From assembly GCA_900471925.1 (NCBI GenBank), contig UCGV01000005.1, positions 186,001 to 250,000 on the forward strand: a DNA stretch of 64,000 nt. Direction: 5' to 3'. Positions 54,494-64,000 of the stretch are shown piece after piece. Position numbers and translations under genes: made by a program. This DNA comes from Hyphomicrobiales bacterium. Lineage in GTDB: Bacteria > Pseudomonadota > Alphaproteobacteria > Rhizobiales > Rhizobiaceae. How positions within the stretch are numbered: position 1 is the stretch's first letter; every line of letters starts with the position of its first letter. A model generated the notes under the pieces. It was not told the origin of the DNA, did no database searches, and worked only from the letters and a program-made list of their open reading frames with translations.

Positions 54494-55801
54494 ATGACCA
54501 GCAGCAGTAGATTTATGCTCGAAATCCGTCGTCGCACCCTGCTTGCAGGAGCAGGAAGCACCGCCTTGCTGGCGGTGACAGGTGCGGCACGAGCGCAGGA
54601 TGCGGTGAGCGGCGAACTCGTCGTTCTGAACTGGCTCGGCGGTTCCGAGCTCGACATGATGCATTCGATCCAGAAGGCGTTTCTGGCGAAATATCCCAAT
54701 GTCACGATCCGTGAAGTCGCCATCACCGGTCAGGGCGATATGCGCGGCGGCATCCGCACCGCGCTGATGGGCGGCGAAGTGGTGGATGTGCTGTTCAACA
54801 CCTGGCCGGCTTTCCGCAAGGAGCTTGCCGATGCCGGCATGTTGCGGCCGGTCGACGATCAGTGGAAATCCTTCGGCTGGGACAAACTTGTCAGCCAGTC
54901 CTGGAAGGATCTCGGCGCCATCGACGGCAAGACCTATGGCCTGACCTACACATTCGGCGACCGCTCAGGGATCTGGTACAAGAAGGAGCATCTTGCCAAG
55001 GCCGGCATTACCGAGCCGCCGAAGACTTGGGACGAGTTTGTCGCCTCCTTCGCGAAGCTGACCAAGGCCGGCTTTGCAGCCCCGGTCGCGATCCCCGGAA
55101 AATACTGGGCGCATGCCGAATGGTTCGAAACGCTGCTGCTCAGAACCGCAGGCATCGAGACGGCGACGAAGCTCGCTGCCCATGAGATCCCGTGGACCGA
55201 TCCGGCCGTGAAGACGGCCCTCACCAAATATGCGGAAATGCTGACATCAGGCTGCTGCGGTGCGCCGAACACGATGCTTGCCAACGACTGGGACGGCGAA
55301 GCCGATCAGATCTTCCAGGCCAATGCCAAGAACTATCTCCTCATCGGCATGTGGATGAATAACCGCGCCAAGAACGATTACAAGCTGACAGAGGGCAAGG
55401 ATTACAGCCTCTTCCAGTTCCCGTCCCTCGGTATGGGCCATGACGATACGTCGAGCGTCGATGCCAAGGAATTGCTGGTGACGACGAACGGGCCCAATCC
55501 GAAAGCGGCCGACGCTTTCCTTGATTTCTGGACGAGTGCGGAAGCGGCCAACATTCTCGCCAAGAACGGCTATGCCTCACCGAGCAGCAATGTCGATAGC
55601 TCGCTCTATGGCGAAGCGCAGAAGGTGGCGACGCAGGCCGTTGCGAATTCGAAGCTGCAATTCGTACTCGGCGATCTCCTGCCCGGCGATCTCGTCGATG
55701 AATACCGCGTGCAATTGCAGAAATTCCTGCAGGACCCGTCCGATGCCAATATCGACACGGTTCTCGCGGCCATCGAGACCAAGGCCCAGGGTTCCTACTG
55801 A
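54494..55801 (+). CDS. CUT1 sugar-binding protein (family 1)
   Basis: A 435-residue binding protein with a Tat leader (IRRRTLLAG at residues 11-19, cleavage near ARAQDA). The family 1 pattern is visible in LVVLNWLGGSELDMMHSIQKAF, VDVLFNTWPAFRKEL and PKAADAFLDFWTSAEAANILAKNGY. GGGAGGACGTGAC precedes the ATG at 54494. First gene of the operon running past the window end; its stop overlaps the permease start by one base. Confidence 0.93.
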   Translation: MTSSSRFMLEIRRRTLLAGAGSTALLAVTGAARAQDAVSGELVVLNWLGGSELDMMHSIQKAFLAKYPNVTIREVAITGQGDMRGGIRTALMGGEVVDVLFNTWPAFRKELADAGMLRPVDDQWKSFGWDKLVSQSWKDLGAIDGKTYGLTYTFGDRSGIWYKKEHLAKAGITEPPKTWDEFVASFAKLTKAGFAAPVAIPGKYWAHAEWFETLLLRTAGIETATKLAAHEIPWTDPAVKTALTKYAEMLTSGCCGAPNTMLANDWDGEADQIFQANAKNYLLIGMWMNNRAKNDYKLTEGKDYSLFQFPSLGMGHDDTSSVDAKELLVTTNGPNPKAADAFLDFWTSAEAANILAKNGYASPSSNVDSSLYGEAQKVATQAVANSKLQFVLGDLLPGDLVDEYRVQLQKFLQDPSDANIDTVLAAIETKAQGSY

Positions 55802-56760
55802 TGGTTAGCACCTCCGCTTCCCCGGTGCGGGAAGCGGCGGGCGTGATGCAGGGTTCTCCGCTGGCGGCTGGCATCAAAGGCCGCCGGCGACTGCTCAGGG
55901 ACACGCCCGCCGCACTCATCCTGATCGCACCGGTCCTCGTGTTGTTTGCGATCGCCGTGATCTATCCACTGGTGGAAACGATCCGGCTGAGCTTCTGGGA
56001 TATCCAGGGGCTGAGAAAGCCAAGTTTCATCGGCTTCGGCAATTACGCGCGGCTCTTTGCCGACGCAGCCTTTCGCAACACGCTGCTGACGACCTTGATC
56101 TTCACCATCGGTACGACCGTCATTTCGGTGACGATCGGCTGGGTTCTGGCGATGCTGTGCGCGTTTGCGCCACAGCAGACCCTTCCTTTCCGTGTGATGA
56201 TCTTTGCGGCCTTCGGCATTTCGGAAGCGGTATCAGGCTATATGTGGATCGGCATTTACAGGCCGGATACAGGCGGCCTGTTGAATTCCATGATCCAGCT
56301 CCTCGGCTTTCCGGGTTTTGCGCATGCCTGGCTCGGCGATGCCAATACGGCGATCTGGGCCTTGATCATCGCGGCCTCCTGGAGCGGTGTCGGCCTGCCG
56401 CTGATGCTGATCTTCGCCGCCATCCAGTCGATCCCCAAATCGGTGCTGGAAGCCGCCTATATGGATGGCGCCAAGCCGGCTTCGACCATGCGGCATATCA
56501 TGATGCCCCTGTCGATGCCGGGCGTGCGTGTCGCCGTCTTCATCAATCTTCTGACGGCTCTGCGCGCCTTCGACATCATCTATATCCTGACCGGCGGCGG
56601 ACCGGTGCGTTCGACTGAAACCGTCGGTTACTTCATGTATCGGGAATCCATGACCCAGTTCAAATTGGGTTATGGCGCGGCAGCCACCGTCATCCTGCTG
56701 CTTGCGGTCCTCATCGTCTCGATCCCCGCCATTATTCAGCGAACGGCAGGTGCGAAATGA
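55801..56760 (+). CDS. CUT1 sugar ABC permease 1 (MalF type)
   Basis: A 319-residue permease with six or so membrane segments. The EAA loop is VLEAAYMDGAKPASTMRHIMMPLSMPGVRV. The ILTGGGPVRSTETVGYFMYRE segment is typical of CUT1 MalF-like proteins. It overlaps the binding protein by one base and the next permease by four (ATGA). Confidence 0.93.
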   Translation: MVSTSASPVREAAGVMQGSPLAAGIKGRRRLLRDTPAALILIAPVLVLFAIAVIYPLVETIRLSFWDIQGLRKPSFIGFGNYARLFADAAFRNTLLTTLIFTIGTTVISVTIGWVLAMLCAFAPQQTLPFRVMIFAAFGISEAVSGYMWIGIYRPDTGGLLNSMIQLLGFPGFAHAWLGDANTAIWALIIAASWSGVGLPLMLIFAAIQSIPKSVLEAAYMDGAKPASTMRHIMMPLSMPGVRVAVFINLLTALRAFDIIYILTGGGPVRSTETVGYFMYRESMTQFKLGYGAAATVILLLAVLIVSIPAIIQRTAGAK

Positions 56761-57578
56761 TCGGCAAGGCTCCGCGCTGGATTATCGTCACCGTCGGCAT
56801 CGTCGCCTTCATCTGGGTCATCCCGATCATCGGCATCGTCGTCACGTCGCTTCGCCCGCCCGAGGGCGTCTCACTCGGCTGGTGGCGTTTCGATCATTTC
56901 GATCTCACCTTTGATGCCTGGCACCGCGTCTGGGAAAAATATCCGCTCGCCGACTCCATGTGGGTGACGATGAAGACGGCGGGCATTGCGACAGCACTCA
57001 CCATGCTGCTCACACCGGCGGCGGCCTATGCCTTCCACTTCCTGACATTCCCGTTTCGCCGGGTGCTATTGATCATCATCATCAATGCATTCGTGCTGCC
57101 GCAGCAGGTCGTCATCATCCCGCTCTTCACGCTCTGGCGCGACATGGGGCTGATCGACAATATCCTCTCGGTGCTGATCCCCTATGTCGGGCTGTCCTTC
57201 GCCTGGTCGATCTTCCTCGTCAAAAACTTCTTCGAGGATTTCCCGAGGGAATTGGTGGAGGCCGCCAAGATAGACGGCTGCGGACCGCTGGCAACCTTCC
57301 GCCATGTGGTGCTGCCGAACAGCCTGTCGCCGATCTCTGCCGTCGGTATCCTGCAGTTCCTCTGGACATGGAACGCCTTGCTGCTGCCCATGCTCTTCCT
57401 GCGGAGCGATGTGCCCCTTCCCGTGTTGCTTGCCCGCATTTCCGGCAGCTACGAGATCAATTGGGATCTGAGATCGGTGGCCGCCATCATCACCACCATC
57501 GTTCCCCTGCTCGTCTTCCTTATCTTCCAACGTCAGTTCGCCGCCGGCTCGCAGACACGCACCGGCGCAAAGGAATAG
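56757..57578 (+). CDS. CUT1 sugar ABC permease 2 (MalG type)
   Basis: A 273-residue permease with about six membrane segments. The EAA loop is LVEAAKIDGCGPLATFRHVVLPNSLSPI, and the ending FQRQFAAGSQTRTGAKE is usual for MalG-like proteins. It completes the channel with the preceding gene product and ends four bases before the TIM-barrel gene. Confidence 0.93.
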   Translation: MIGKAPRWIIVTVGIVAFIWVIPIIGIVVTSLRPPEGVSLGWWRFDHFDLTFDAWHRVWEKYPLADSMWVTMKTAGIATALTMLLTPAAAYAFHFLTFPFRRVLLIIIINAFVLPQQVVIIPLFTLWRDMGLIDNILSVLIPYVGLSFAWSIFLVKNFFEDFPRELVEAAKIDGCGPLATFRHVVLPNSLSPISAVGILQFLWTWNALLLPMLFLRSDVPLPVLLARISGSYEINWDLRSVAAIITTIVPLLVFLIFQRQFAAGSQTRTGAKE

Positions 57579-57582
57579 GACC

Positions 57583-59634
57583 ATGCCAAACATTACCAAC
57601 AAGCCGCTGCGCTATCGCCAGATTCACCTCGATTTCCATACGTCGGAACATATTCCGGGCATCGGTGCCGATTTCGATCCGGAAGCCTTCGTCTCCACGC
57701 TGAAGGCAGCCCATGTCGATTCCATCACCATCTTCGCCAAGTGCCATCACGGCTGGTCCTACTATCCGACCAAGGTCGGCAAACCGCACCCGCAGCTTGC
57801 CCGCCCCGACCTGCTCGGCGACATGGTGAAGGCGCTTTCTGCCGCAGATATCGAAAGCCCGATTTACATCTCCGTGCAGTGGGATGAGCTGACCGCACGC
57901 GAACATCCCGAATGGCGCGCCATGAGCGCGTCCAACCGCTACCATCACGACCGGCCGGCCGATCCCTCCGCCGGCAAACAGCTCAGCCCCGCCTGGCACA
58001 CGCTCTGCCTCAATCATGCAGGTCTGAGACACTACATTCTTGAGCAGGCTCGCGAAGTCGCGCAAAGTTATCCGACGCAAGGGCTGTTCTTCGATATCAT
58101 CCTGACGCCGGATTGCGTCTGCCCCGCCTGCGTCGAGCGCATGCAATGCGAGGGTCTCGACCCGGAAAATCCGGCCGACCGCCTGAAGAACGACGAAGCC
58201 GTCAACGAGCAGTTCCGTCGCGAGACCAGCGAGGCGCTATTTGCGGAATTTCCGAACCTTCGCGTCTTCTACAATTGCGGCCACATCCACAAGCAGGGGC
58301 CGGAGCGCTTCTCCACCTATTCGCATCTCGAGCTGGAAAGCCTACCGACGGGTGGCTGGGGCTACGATCACTTCCCTTCGAGCGCACGTTATGCGGCAAC
58401 GCTCGGCATGGATTTTCTCGCCCATACCGGCAAGTTCCATACGTCCTGGGGCGAGTTCGGCGGTTTCAAGCATCCCGATGCGCTGGAATACGAATGCGCC
58501 CAGATGATCGCGCTCGGCTCAAAATGCCTCGTCGGCGACCAGCTTCATCCGAACGGCGCGATCAACCCGGATACCTATGCCTCGATCGCTCCGGCCTATC
58601 ACCGGGTCGAAAAGCTCGAACCCTTCCTGGAAGGCGCAAAGCAGATTTCCGAAATCGCGATCCTATCGGCGGAGCACATGAATCCGAAGGGCGCACGTAA
58701 CCATCCGAGCGACGACGGCACCGCCCAGATGCTGCAGGAGCTGAAGCGGCCCTTCGACGTGGTGGATCTTTCCAGCCGCTTCGAACAGTACCGGCTCTTG
58801 ATCCTGCCGGATGAAATCCCTGTCGACGCTGCACTTGCCGCGCGGCTGAAATCCTATCTCGCCGGCGGCGGCAAGATCCTTGCGTCCTGGCATTCCGGCC
58901 TTGGCGAGGACGGCAAATTCGCCGTCGATTTCGGTCTTGAACGGGATGCTACCCCGATTGCGTCGAAGCCGAGCTATATAAAGGCCGGCAAGGATCTTGA
59001 TCCGTCGATGCCGGAAACAGCCTTCGTAATGTATGACGATGCGGAAACCGTCCGTTCGGTCGGTGCAACGGTGCTCGCTGGCGTCTATCCCTCCTATTTC
59101 AACCGCTCATACAAGCACTTCTGCTCACACCAGCATGCACCTGACAACCCGGATGCGGATATGCTGGGGGCGGCCGCCACCGAACATAGGGGCGCGGCTT
59201 ATATTGCCTATCCGATCTTCCGCCTCTACCGGGCGATGGGTCAGCCGCTCTATAAATACGTCGTGCGCGGACTTCTCGACCGCCTCGTTCCCAATCCGGC
59301 GATGGTCACTGACCTGCCCTCGTCCGGCCGGGCGACGCTGACGCGGCAGATCGAACATGATCGCCATATCCTGCATCTGCTATATGGCCCACCGCAGATC
59401 CGCGGCAAGGATGTGCGCGGCGACGATGGCTCGACACGCGTGATGGAAATGATCGAGGACATTCCGGCGATCGGCCCGGTCAATGCCACGGTGCGCCTGC
59501 CGACGAAACCGAAGCGCGTCTTCGATGCCATGACCGGCGAAGACGTGATGTGGAATGCCGGCGACGACGGCGCCATCAATATCACGGTCCCGCGCCTGCG
59601 TATTCATAGCGCCGTGGTCTTCGAAGGCGCCTGA
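57583..59634 (+). CDS. TIM-barrel glycosidase-like protein, CxCxxC motif
   Basis: 683 residues, no signal peptide. The N-terminus (YRQIHLDFHTSEHIPGIG, SITIFAKCHHGWSYYPTKVGKPHP) recalls GH29 fucosidase and GHL6 barrels. GLFFDIILTPD (Asp171) runs into CVCPAC at 178-183. From about residue 365 a GATase-like/beta-galactosidase-trimerisation domain follows (LLILPDEIPVDAALAARLKSYLAGGGKILAS), then a beta-rich end. Domain order matches the 51032 protein; both share YYPTK and CxCxxC but are otherwise divergent. The substrate is unknown. Its stop overlaps an upstream in-frame ATG of the lacI frame (TGATG). Confidence 0.75.
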   Translation: MPNITNKPLRYRQIHLDFHTSEHIPGIGADFDPEAFVSTLKAAHVDSITIFAKCHHGWSYYPTKVGKPHPQLARPDLLGDMVKALSAADIESPIYISVQWDELTAREHPEWRAMSASNRYHHDRPADPSAGKQLSPAWHTLCLNHAGLRHYILEQAREVAQSYPTQGLFFDIILTPDCVCPACVERMQCEGLDPENPADRLKNDEAVNEQFRRETSEALFAEFPNLRVFYNCGHIHKQGPERFSTYSHLELESLPTGGWGYDHFPSSARYAATLGMDFLAHTGKFHTSWGEFGGFKHPDALEYECAQMIALGSKCLVGDQLHPNGAINPDTYASIAPAYHRVEKLEPFLEGAKQISEIAILSAEHMNPKGARNHPSDDGTAQMLQELKRPFDVVDLSSRFEQYRLLILPDEIPVDAALAARLKSYLAGGGKILASWHSGLGEDGKFAVDFGLERDATPIASKPSYIKAGKDLDPSMPETAFVMYDDAETVRSVGATVLAGVYPSYFNRSYKHFCSHQHAPDNPDADMLGAAATEHRGAAYIAYPIFRLYRAMGQPLYKYVVRGLLDRLVPNPAMVTDLPSSGRATLTRQIEHDRHILHLLYGPPQIRGKDVRGDDGSTRVMEMIEDIPAIGPVNATVRLPTKPKRVFDAMTGEDVMWNAGDDGAINITVPRLRIHSAVVFEGA

Positions 59635-59774
59635 TGCAGGTTGAGGCAAGGGAACCGTCGGACTTTGCTCCCGCCGCCAGCAATACTGGTGAGCGGCGGG
59701 GCACTGGGCTATACGACGGAAAGACGCCGGACCCGGCGCCTTCTCCCATGAATGCGTGCAGGAGCCCGCTCGAA

Positions 59775-60809
59775 ATGAGACAGACGGACCAGATGGCCGG
59801 AAAGCGGCGCGGAGCTACGATCATCGACGTTGCCCGAGTGGCGAATGTCGCTGTCGGTACCGTGTCCCGCTACCTCAACGGCCAGGCAATCCGCCGCTCG
59901 AACCGTGAGCAGATCGAGCGGGCGATCCAGGATCTCGGCTACAAGCGCAATGCCGCAGCAGCCTCGATCCGCACCGATCTTACCCATATGATCGGCTTTC
60001 TCGTGCCGACTTTCGATGAGTTCCATGCCCGCATGCTGGAACATCTTGCCCATTCGGTACGCCAGACCGGCCGCGCGCTCCTGACCTACTGCCATGGCGG
60101 CGATCCGCGTGTGGTCGCAGAGGCGCTCGATTTCTTCGCCGCGCAACGCGTCGATGCACTGGTCATGGATGGTACGGCGGAAGTGTATGACCGTGTCGAT
60201 GACCTGATCCATCACGACATTCCGATCATCTTCTATAACAATGACGTCCGCGGCCTGGCAGCCGACCGGGTGATGGTCGAAAACCATCGTTCAAGCTATC
60301 GCATCGTCAACCACCTGATCGATCTCGGCCACAGCCGTATCGGCATCCTCACCGGCGACCCGCGCAATTCCTCGGGCATCGAGCGATTGGCGGGCTATGA
60401 GCAGGCGCTGCGCGACAGAGGCATAACAATCGATCCGACGCTTGCGGCACGGGGCAACTGGCGCATGGATGGGGGCTATGAGGCGACCAAGCGGCTGATG
60501 TCGCTTGAACATCCGCCGACCGCGATTTTCTCCGCCAACTACGGCATGGCGGTCGGGGCGCTCAGCTGGCTGAAGGAAAACGGCCGGCATGTGCCCGAGG
60601 ACATCTCGCTTGCAAGTTTCGACGACGTGGCAGTCTTCCGGCTCTACGAGGCCGGGATCACCGCTGTCGCCCAGCCTGTGGCAAGCATTGCCGAAACGAT
60701 CACTGACATTCTTGTGGAACGGCTGACAGAACCTTCGGGAGGGGCAACGCGCAGCGTCGTTCTGGAATGCGACATCATCCTGCGAGGCTCGACGCGACGG
60801 ATCACCTGA
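59775..60809 (+). CDS. LacI-family transcriptional regulator within the operon
   Basis: About 344 residues. The helix-turn-helix GATIIDVARVANVAVGTVSRYLNG (~13-36) and the hinge RNAAAASIRTDLTHM are followed by the effector domain (DALVMDGTAEVYDRVDD, SRIGILTGDPRNSSGIERLAGYEQ). The frame is open back to 59634, where it overlaps the preceding stop, but those residues are unlike the family. I choose the ATG at 59775, ten bases after AGGAG; ATG at 59793 is an alternative. A repressor encoded inside the operon suggests autoregulation, perhaps through 54396-54407. Confidence 0.9.
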   Translation: MRQTDQMAGKRRGATIIDVARVANVAVGTVSRYLNGQAIRRSNREQIERAIQDLGYKRNAAAASIRTDLTHMIGFLVPTFDEFHARMLEHLAHSVRQTGRALLTYCHGGDPRVVAEALDFFAAQRVDALVMDGTAEVYDRVDDLIHHDIPIIFYNNDVRGLAADRVMVENHRSSYRIVNHLIDLGHSRIGILTGDPRNSSGIERLAGYEQALRDRGITIDPTLAARGNWRMDGGYEATKRLMSLEHPPTAIFSANYGMAVGALSWLKENGRHVPEDISLASFDDVAVFRLYEAGITAVAQPVASIAETITDILVERLTEPSGGATRSVVLECDIILRGSTRRIT

Positions 60810-60846
60810 CGCGTTCTGCCCGCCAAGCGGTTAAAGGGAGGAAGCT

Positions 60847-61944
60847 TTGGCCAGCGTAGAATTGCACAATATCGACAAGTCCTATGGGAGCTTCCAAGCG
60901 ATCGAGGGCCTCAATCTGAGCGTGGATGACGGCTCTTTCACCGTCTTTGTCGGCCCATCGGGCTGCGGGAAATCGACGCTGCTGCGCATGATCGCCGGCC
61001 TCGAGAAGATCACTGCCGGCGATCTTCAGATTGACGGGCGGCGCATGAATGAGGCCGACCCGATCGAACGAGGCGTCGCCATGGTTTTCCAGAATTATGC
61101 GCTTTATCCGCATATGACGGTGGAGCAGAATATCGGCTTCTCGCTGCGCATGGCCGGCATGGGAAAGGCCGAAATCAGCAAAAGCGTTGCCGCCGCCGCC
61201 GCGACCCTGCAGATCGAGCCGCTTCTGAAACGCAAGCCTGCCCAGCTTTCCGGCGGCCAGCGCCAGCGTGTCGCGATCGGCCGCGCGATCGTGCGCAACC
61301 CCGCCGTCTTCCTGTTCGACGAACCGCTGTCAAACCTCGATGCAGAACTGCGCGTCTCGATGCGCGTGGAAATCGCCAAGCTGCACCGGCGCATCGGCGC
61401 GACGATGATCTATGTCACGCATGACCAGACAGAGGCGATGACACTCGCCGACAAGATCGTCGTCATGCGCGCCGGCAAGATCGAGCAGGCCGGCACGCCT
61501 GATGCGCTCTACAGCGATCCTGACAATTTCTTCGTCGCCGGCTTCATCGGCTCGCCACGCATGAATTTTCTTGATGGCCGGCTCGGAGCGGACGGCGTGA
61601 TCAAGCTCGATTGCGGCACGGTTTTCAGAGCCGGAATCGTCGGCCCGGGCAAGGACATGCCGGTCAAGGTCGGCATCCGCCCGGAGCATTTCACCGGACA
61701 GGGTGAGGGCGGTGGCGCGATCGATGTCAAGGTTGATGTGGTGGAGAACCTCGGGGGCACGCGCTTCATCTACGGAACGCTTGCCTCCGGCCAATCCGTT
61801 ATCGTCGAAGATCGCTCGGAAAGAACGCTGCGTCCCGGCGAAACGATAAGCGCCGGCTTTCCAAACCGGAAGGCCCTGCTCTTCAGCGTCGACGGCCTTC
61901 GCATTCGTGATGCAAGGTCGGCCAACACTATTCCGGCGGAGTGA
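60847..61944 (+). CDS. CUT1 sugar ABC importer ATPase (MsmK/UgpC type)
   Basis: A 365-residue ATPase. Walker A is GPSGCGKST (36-44), signature [19 protein letters not shown], Walker [16 protein letters not shown], and a MalK-like C-terminal regulatory domain (GIRPEHFTG). The start is TTG at 60847, four bases after AGGGAGGA. It serves the importer encoded at 54494-57578. It strongly resembles the ATPase at 43145 in its first 50 residues. Confidence 0.93.
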   Translation: MASVELHNIDKSYGSFQAIEGLNLSVDDGSFTVFVGPSGCGKSTLLRMIAGLEKITAGDLQIDGRRMNEADPIERGVAMVFQNYALYPHMTVEQNIGFSLRMAGMGKAEISKSVAAAAATLQIEPLLKRKPAQLSGGQRQRVAIGRAIVRNPAVFLFDEPLSNLDAELRVSMRVEIAKLHRRIGATMIYVTHDQTEAMTLADKIVVMRAGKIEQAGTPDALYSDPDNFFVAGFIGSPRMNFLDGRLGADGVIKLDCGTVFRAGIVGPGKDMPVKVGIRPEHFTGQGEGGGAIDVKVDVVENLGGTRFIYGTLASGQSVIVEDRSERTLRPGETISAGFPNRKALLFSVDGLRIRDARSANTIPAE

Positions 61945-61946
61945 CC

Positions 61947-64000
61947 ATGGTAGACAATCTGCTCTGGTATGATGCGCCGGCCAGGCTCTGGACGGATGCA
62001 CTGCCACTCGGCAACGGTCGGCTGGGTGCTATGGTCTTTGGCGATCCCACTTCCGAAAGGCTGCAGATCAACGAATCCACGTTCTGGGCGGGCGGCCCCT
62101 ACCAGCCGGTCAACCGCGATGCCTATGGCCACTTGGAAAGAGTGCGGGAATTGATCTTCGCTGGCCGCTACGCGGAAGCCGAGGCGTTGTCCGAAAGCCA
62201 TCTTATGGCGCGACCGATCAAGCAGATGTCCTATCAGCCTATCGGCGATCTCAGTATCAATTTCATGCGCCGGCAAGCCGTGACCGGCTATCGCCGCACG
62301 CTTGATCTCGACAGCGCAATCGCCACGACGTCCTATGTCGCAGATGGCATCACCTTCTTTCGTGAGGCCTTCATTTCTCCTGTCGACGGCGTGCTTGTCC
62401 TGCGTCTCTCGGCAGACCAACCGCGCGCCATCCATTGCCGGATAGTCCTCGACAGCCCGCAACAGGGCGGCCTTCTCGAACAGGATGCAGAGCATCTGAG
62501 CTTCTCCGGTATCGGCAAGAGCGAAAGCGGCTTTGCTGCGGCCCTCCGTTTTGCCTTCGGCATCCGAGCAATCAACAAGGGCGGACGTTTGAGCTGTTCC
62601 GACGGCACAATTTCCGCTGAAGGCGTCGACGAGCTGCTCATCCTGCTCGATGCGGCGACGAGTTTCCGTCGATATGACGATGTCTCGGGCGATCCCGAAC
62701 ATATTATTGCCGAACGTCTTTCGAAGGCGTCACTACGAAACCCTGAAACGATGCGTCGGGACCATATCGCCGAGCACCGAAGGCTGTTTCGTAGCTTCGC
62801 CATTGATCTTGGCGCGACAGCGGCAGCCTCACAGCCGACCGATCGCCGCATTGCCGGTTTCGCCGACGGCGGCGATCCCGCGCTTGCCGCACTCTATGTG
62901 CAATTCGGCCGCTACCTGATGATCGCCTCGTCCCGCCCCGGCACCCAGCCCGCGAACCTGCAAGGCATCTGGAACGACGAAACCGATCCGCCCTGGGGCA
63001 GCAAATATACCGCCAACATCAATCTGCAGATGAACTACTGGCTGCCGGCCCCAGCCAATCTGCCCGATTGCATCGAGCCACTCGTCGAGATGGTGGAAGA
63101 GCTTGCCGAGAGCGGCCGTGAAATGGCCGAGGTCCATTACCGCGCTCGCGGCTGGGTCATGCACCACAATACCGATCTCTGGCGCGCGACCGGGCCGATC
63201 GACGGGGCCAAGTGGGGCCTGTGGCCGACCGGAGGCGCCTGGCTCGTGGCACAGGTTCTCGACCTCAGCGACTACATGGATGACGCCGATGGCCTCCACC
63301 GGCGGCTTTTCCCGGCGGCCAAGGGCGCGGCAGAATTTATCTTCGATGTGCTCGTTCCGCTTCCGGGTACCGATTATCTGGTGACGAACCCTTCGCTTTC
63401 TCCCGAGAACGTTCATCCGCACGGCGCATCGCTCTGTGCCGGGCCGGCCATGGATAGCCAGATCATCCGGGATTTTCTCAGTTCGCTCCGCCCGCTCGCG
63501 ATCACCTTCAACGACACCGAGCTTGTCACCGAGATCGACCGCACCCTGCGGCGCCTTCCGCCCGACAGGATCGGCGCTGCCGGCCAGCTGCAGGAATGGC
63601 TTGAGGACTGGGATCTTGAGGCGCCTGAAATCCACCACCGCCATGTTTCGCATCTCTACGGCCTCTATCCGAGCTGGCAGATCGACATGGACAGAACGCC
63701 TGATCTTGCCGGGGCTGCCCGCCGCTCACTGGAAATCCGCGGCGATGATGCGACGGGCTGGGGCATCGGCTGGCGCATCAATCTCTGGGCGCGGCTGCGC
63801 GACGGCGATCATGCGCTCGATGTCGTCAAGCTTCTGATCAGTCCCGAACGGACCTATACCAATCTCTTCGACGCCCATCCGCCGTTCCAGATCGACGGCA
63901 ATTTCGGCGGCGCCGCCGGCATTCTCGAAATGCTCGTGCAGTCACGCCCGGGCGAGATTCATCTACTTCCCGCTCTGCCTGACGCATGGCCACGCGGCAC
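61947..64000 (+). CDS. GH95 alpha-L-fucosidase-type glycosidase (3' end outside window)
   Basis: 684 residues are visible and the frame is open at the window end; GH95 enzymes are usually 750-800 residues. The N-terminal [26 protein letters not shown] and [11 protein letters not shown] are family signatures. Catalytic residues known from Bifidobacterium AfcA have counterparts here: NINLQMNYW (N357, N359), PSLSPEN (Glu487) and IDGNFGG (Asp650). The family removes alpha-1,2-linked L-fucose, and some members L-galactose, by inversion. No signal peptide, so it probably acts on imported oligosaccharide. The ATG at 61947 follows GGAG by five bases. Confidence 0.92.
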   Translation, partial: MVDNLLWYDAPARLWTDALPLGNGRLGAMVFGDPTSERLQINESTFWAGGPYQPVNRDAYGHLERVRELIFAGRYAEAEALSESHLMARPIKQMSYQPIGDLSINFMRRQAVTGYRRTLDLDSAIATTSYVADGITFFREAFISPVDGVLVLRLSADQPRAIHCRIVLDSPQQGGLLEQDAEHLSFSGIGKSESGFAAALRFAFGIRAINKGGRLSCSDGTISAEGVDELLILLDAATSFRRYDDVSGDPEHIIAERLSKASLRNPETMRRDHIAEHRRLFRSFAIDLGATAAASQPTDRRIAGFADGGDPALAALYVQFGRYLMIASSRPGTQPANLQGIWNDETDPPWGSKYTANINLQMNYWLPAPANLPDCIEPLVEMVEELAESGREMAEVHYRARGWVMHHNTDLWRATGPIDGAKWGLWPTGGAWLVAQVLDLSDYMDDADGLHRRLFPAAKGAAEFIFDVLVPLPGTDYLVTNPSLSPENVHPHGASLCAGPAMDSQIIRDFLSSLRPLAITFNDTELVTEIDRTLRRLPPDRIGAAGQLQEWLEDWDLEAPEIHHRHVSHLYGLYPSWQIDMDRTPDLAGAARRSLEIRGDDATGWGIGWRINLWARLRDGDHALDVVKLLISPERTYTNLFDAHPPFQIDGNFGGAAGILEMLVQSRPGEIHLLPALPDAWPRG

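Overview
The window looks like a chromosomal or chromid segment of an alphaproteobacterium of the Rhizobium/Agrobacterium type. The grounds are high GC with strong third-position bias, dense operons with ATGA-type overlaps, many ABC sugar importers, LacI and IclR regulators, and a NasS/NasT-controlled nitrate assimilation cluster. I see no rRNA, tRNA, CRISPR array, insertion sequence or phage gene. Species assignment is inference.

Layout. 1-3.3 kb: the 5' part of a secreted alpha/beta hydrolase (minus strand, runs off the edge), a DipZ-like disulfide/thioredoxin membrane protein and a second exported alpha/beta hydrolase. 3.3-9.1 kb: an IclR regulator divergent from an operon of aldehyde dehydrogenase plus a ribose-type sugar importer. 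9.2-15.2 kb: a second ribose-type importer on the minus strand, divergent from a LacI/GntR-like repressor, with two good palindromic operators between them. 15.2-17.5 kb: an FdhF/YdeP-family molybdopterin oxidoreductase. 17.7-30.0 kb: a complete assimilatory nitrate cluster, nasT-nasS-nrtA-nrtB-nrtC-nirB-nirD-nasA-cysG. It has a near-perfect sigma-54 promoter, NtrC-like sites and an ANTAR-type leader in front of nrtA. 30.1-33.4 kb: a large GH94-like phosphorylase or hydrolase.

From 33.4 kb to the end the DNA is given over to carbohydrate capture. (a) 33.4-41.6 kb: a Dpp-type oligopeptide/oligosaccharide importer with an 853-residue putative glycosidase. (b) 43.1-50.8 kb: a CUT1 importer with an aldo/keto reductase, an amidohydrolase-like protein and a TIM-barrel hydrolase-like protein, divergent from a GHL6-like glycosidase. 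(c) 54.5-64 kb: a second CUT1 importer with another TIM-barrel hydrolase-like protein, a LacI regulator, its ATPase and a GH95 alpha-L-fucosidase-type enzyme cut by the window end. A LacI gene (41.8 kb) and an IclR gene (53.3 kb) are interspersed.

How it fits together. Systems a-c resemble a Gram-negative polysaccharide-utilisation locus built on ABC importers rather than SusCD. Oligosaccharides, probably plant-derived and perhaps fucosylated given GH95, would be imported by several binding proteins and cut by glycosidases that lack obvious signal peptides. Nearly identical promoter/operator modules upstream of the Dpp-type operon and of the IclR gene (TTGACG, 17 bp, then GGTAnCGCTACC over the -10) suggest that one LacI protein ties the systems into a single regulon. 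Three different TIM-barrel proteins share a CxCxxC motif and have no function I can assign; they are the best candidates for undescribed chemistry.
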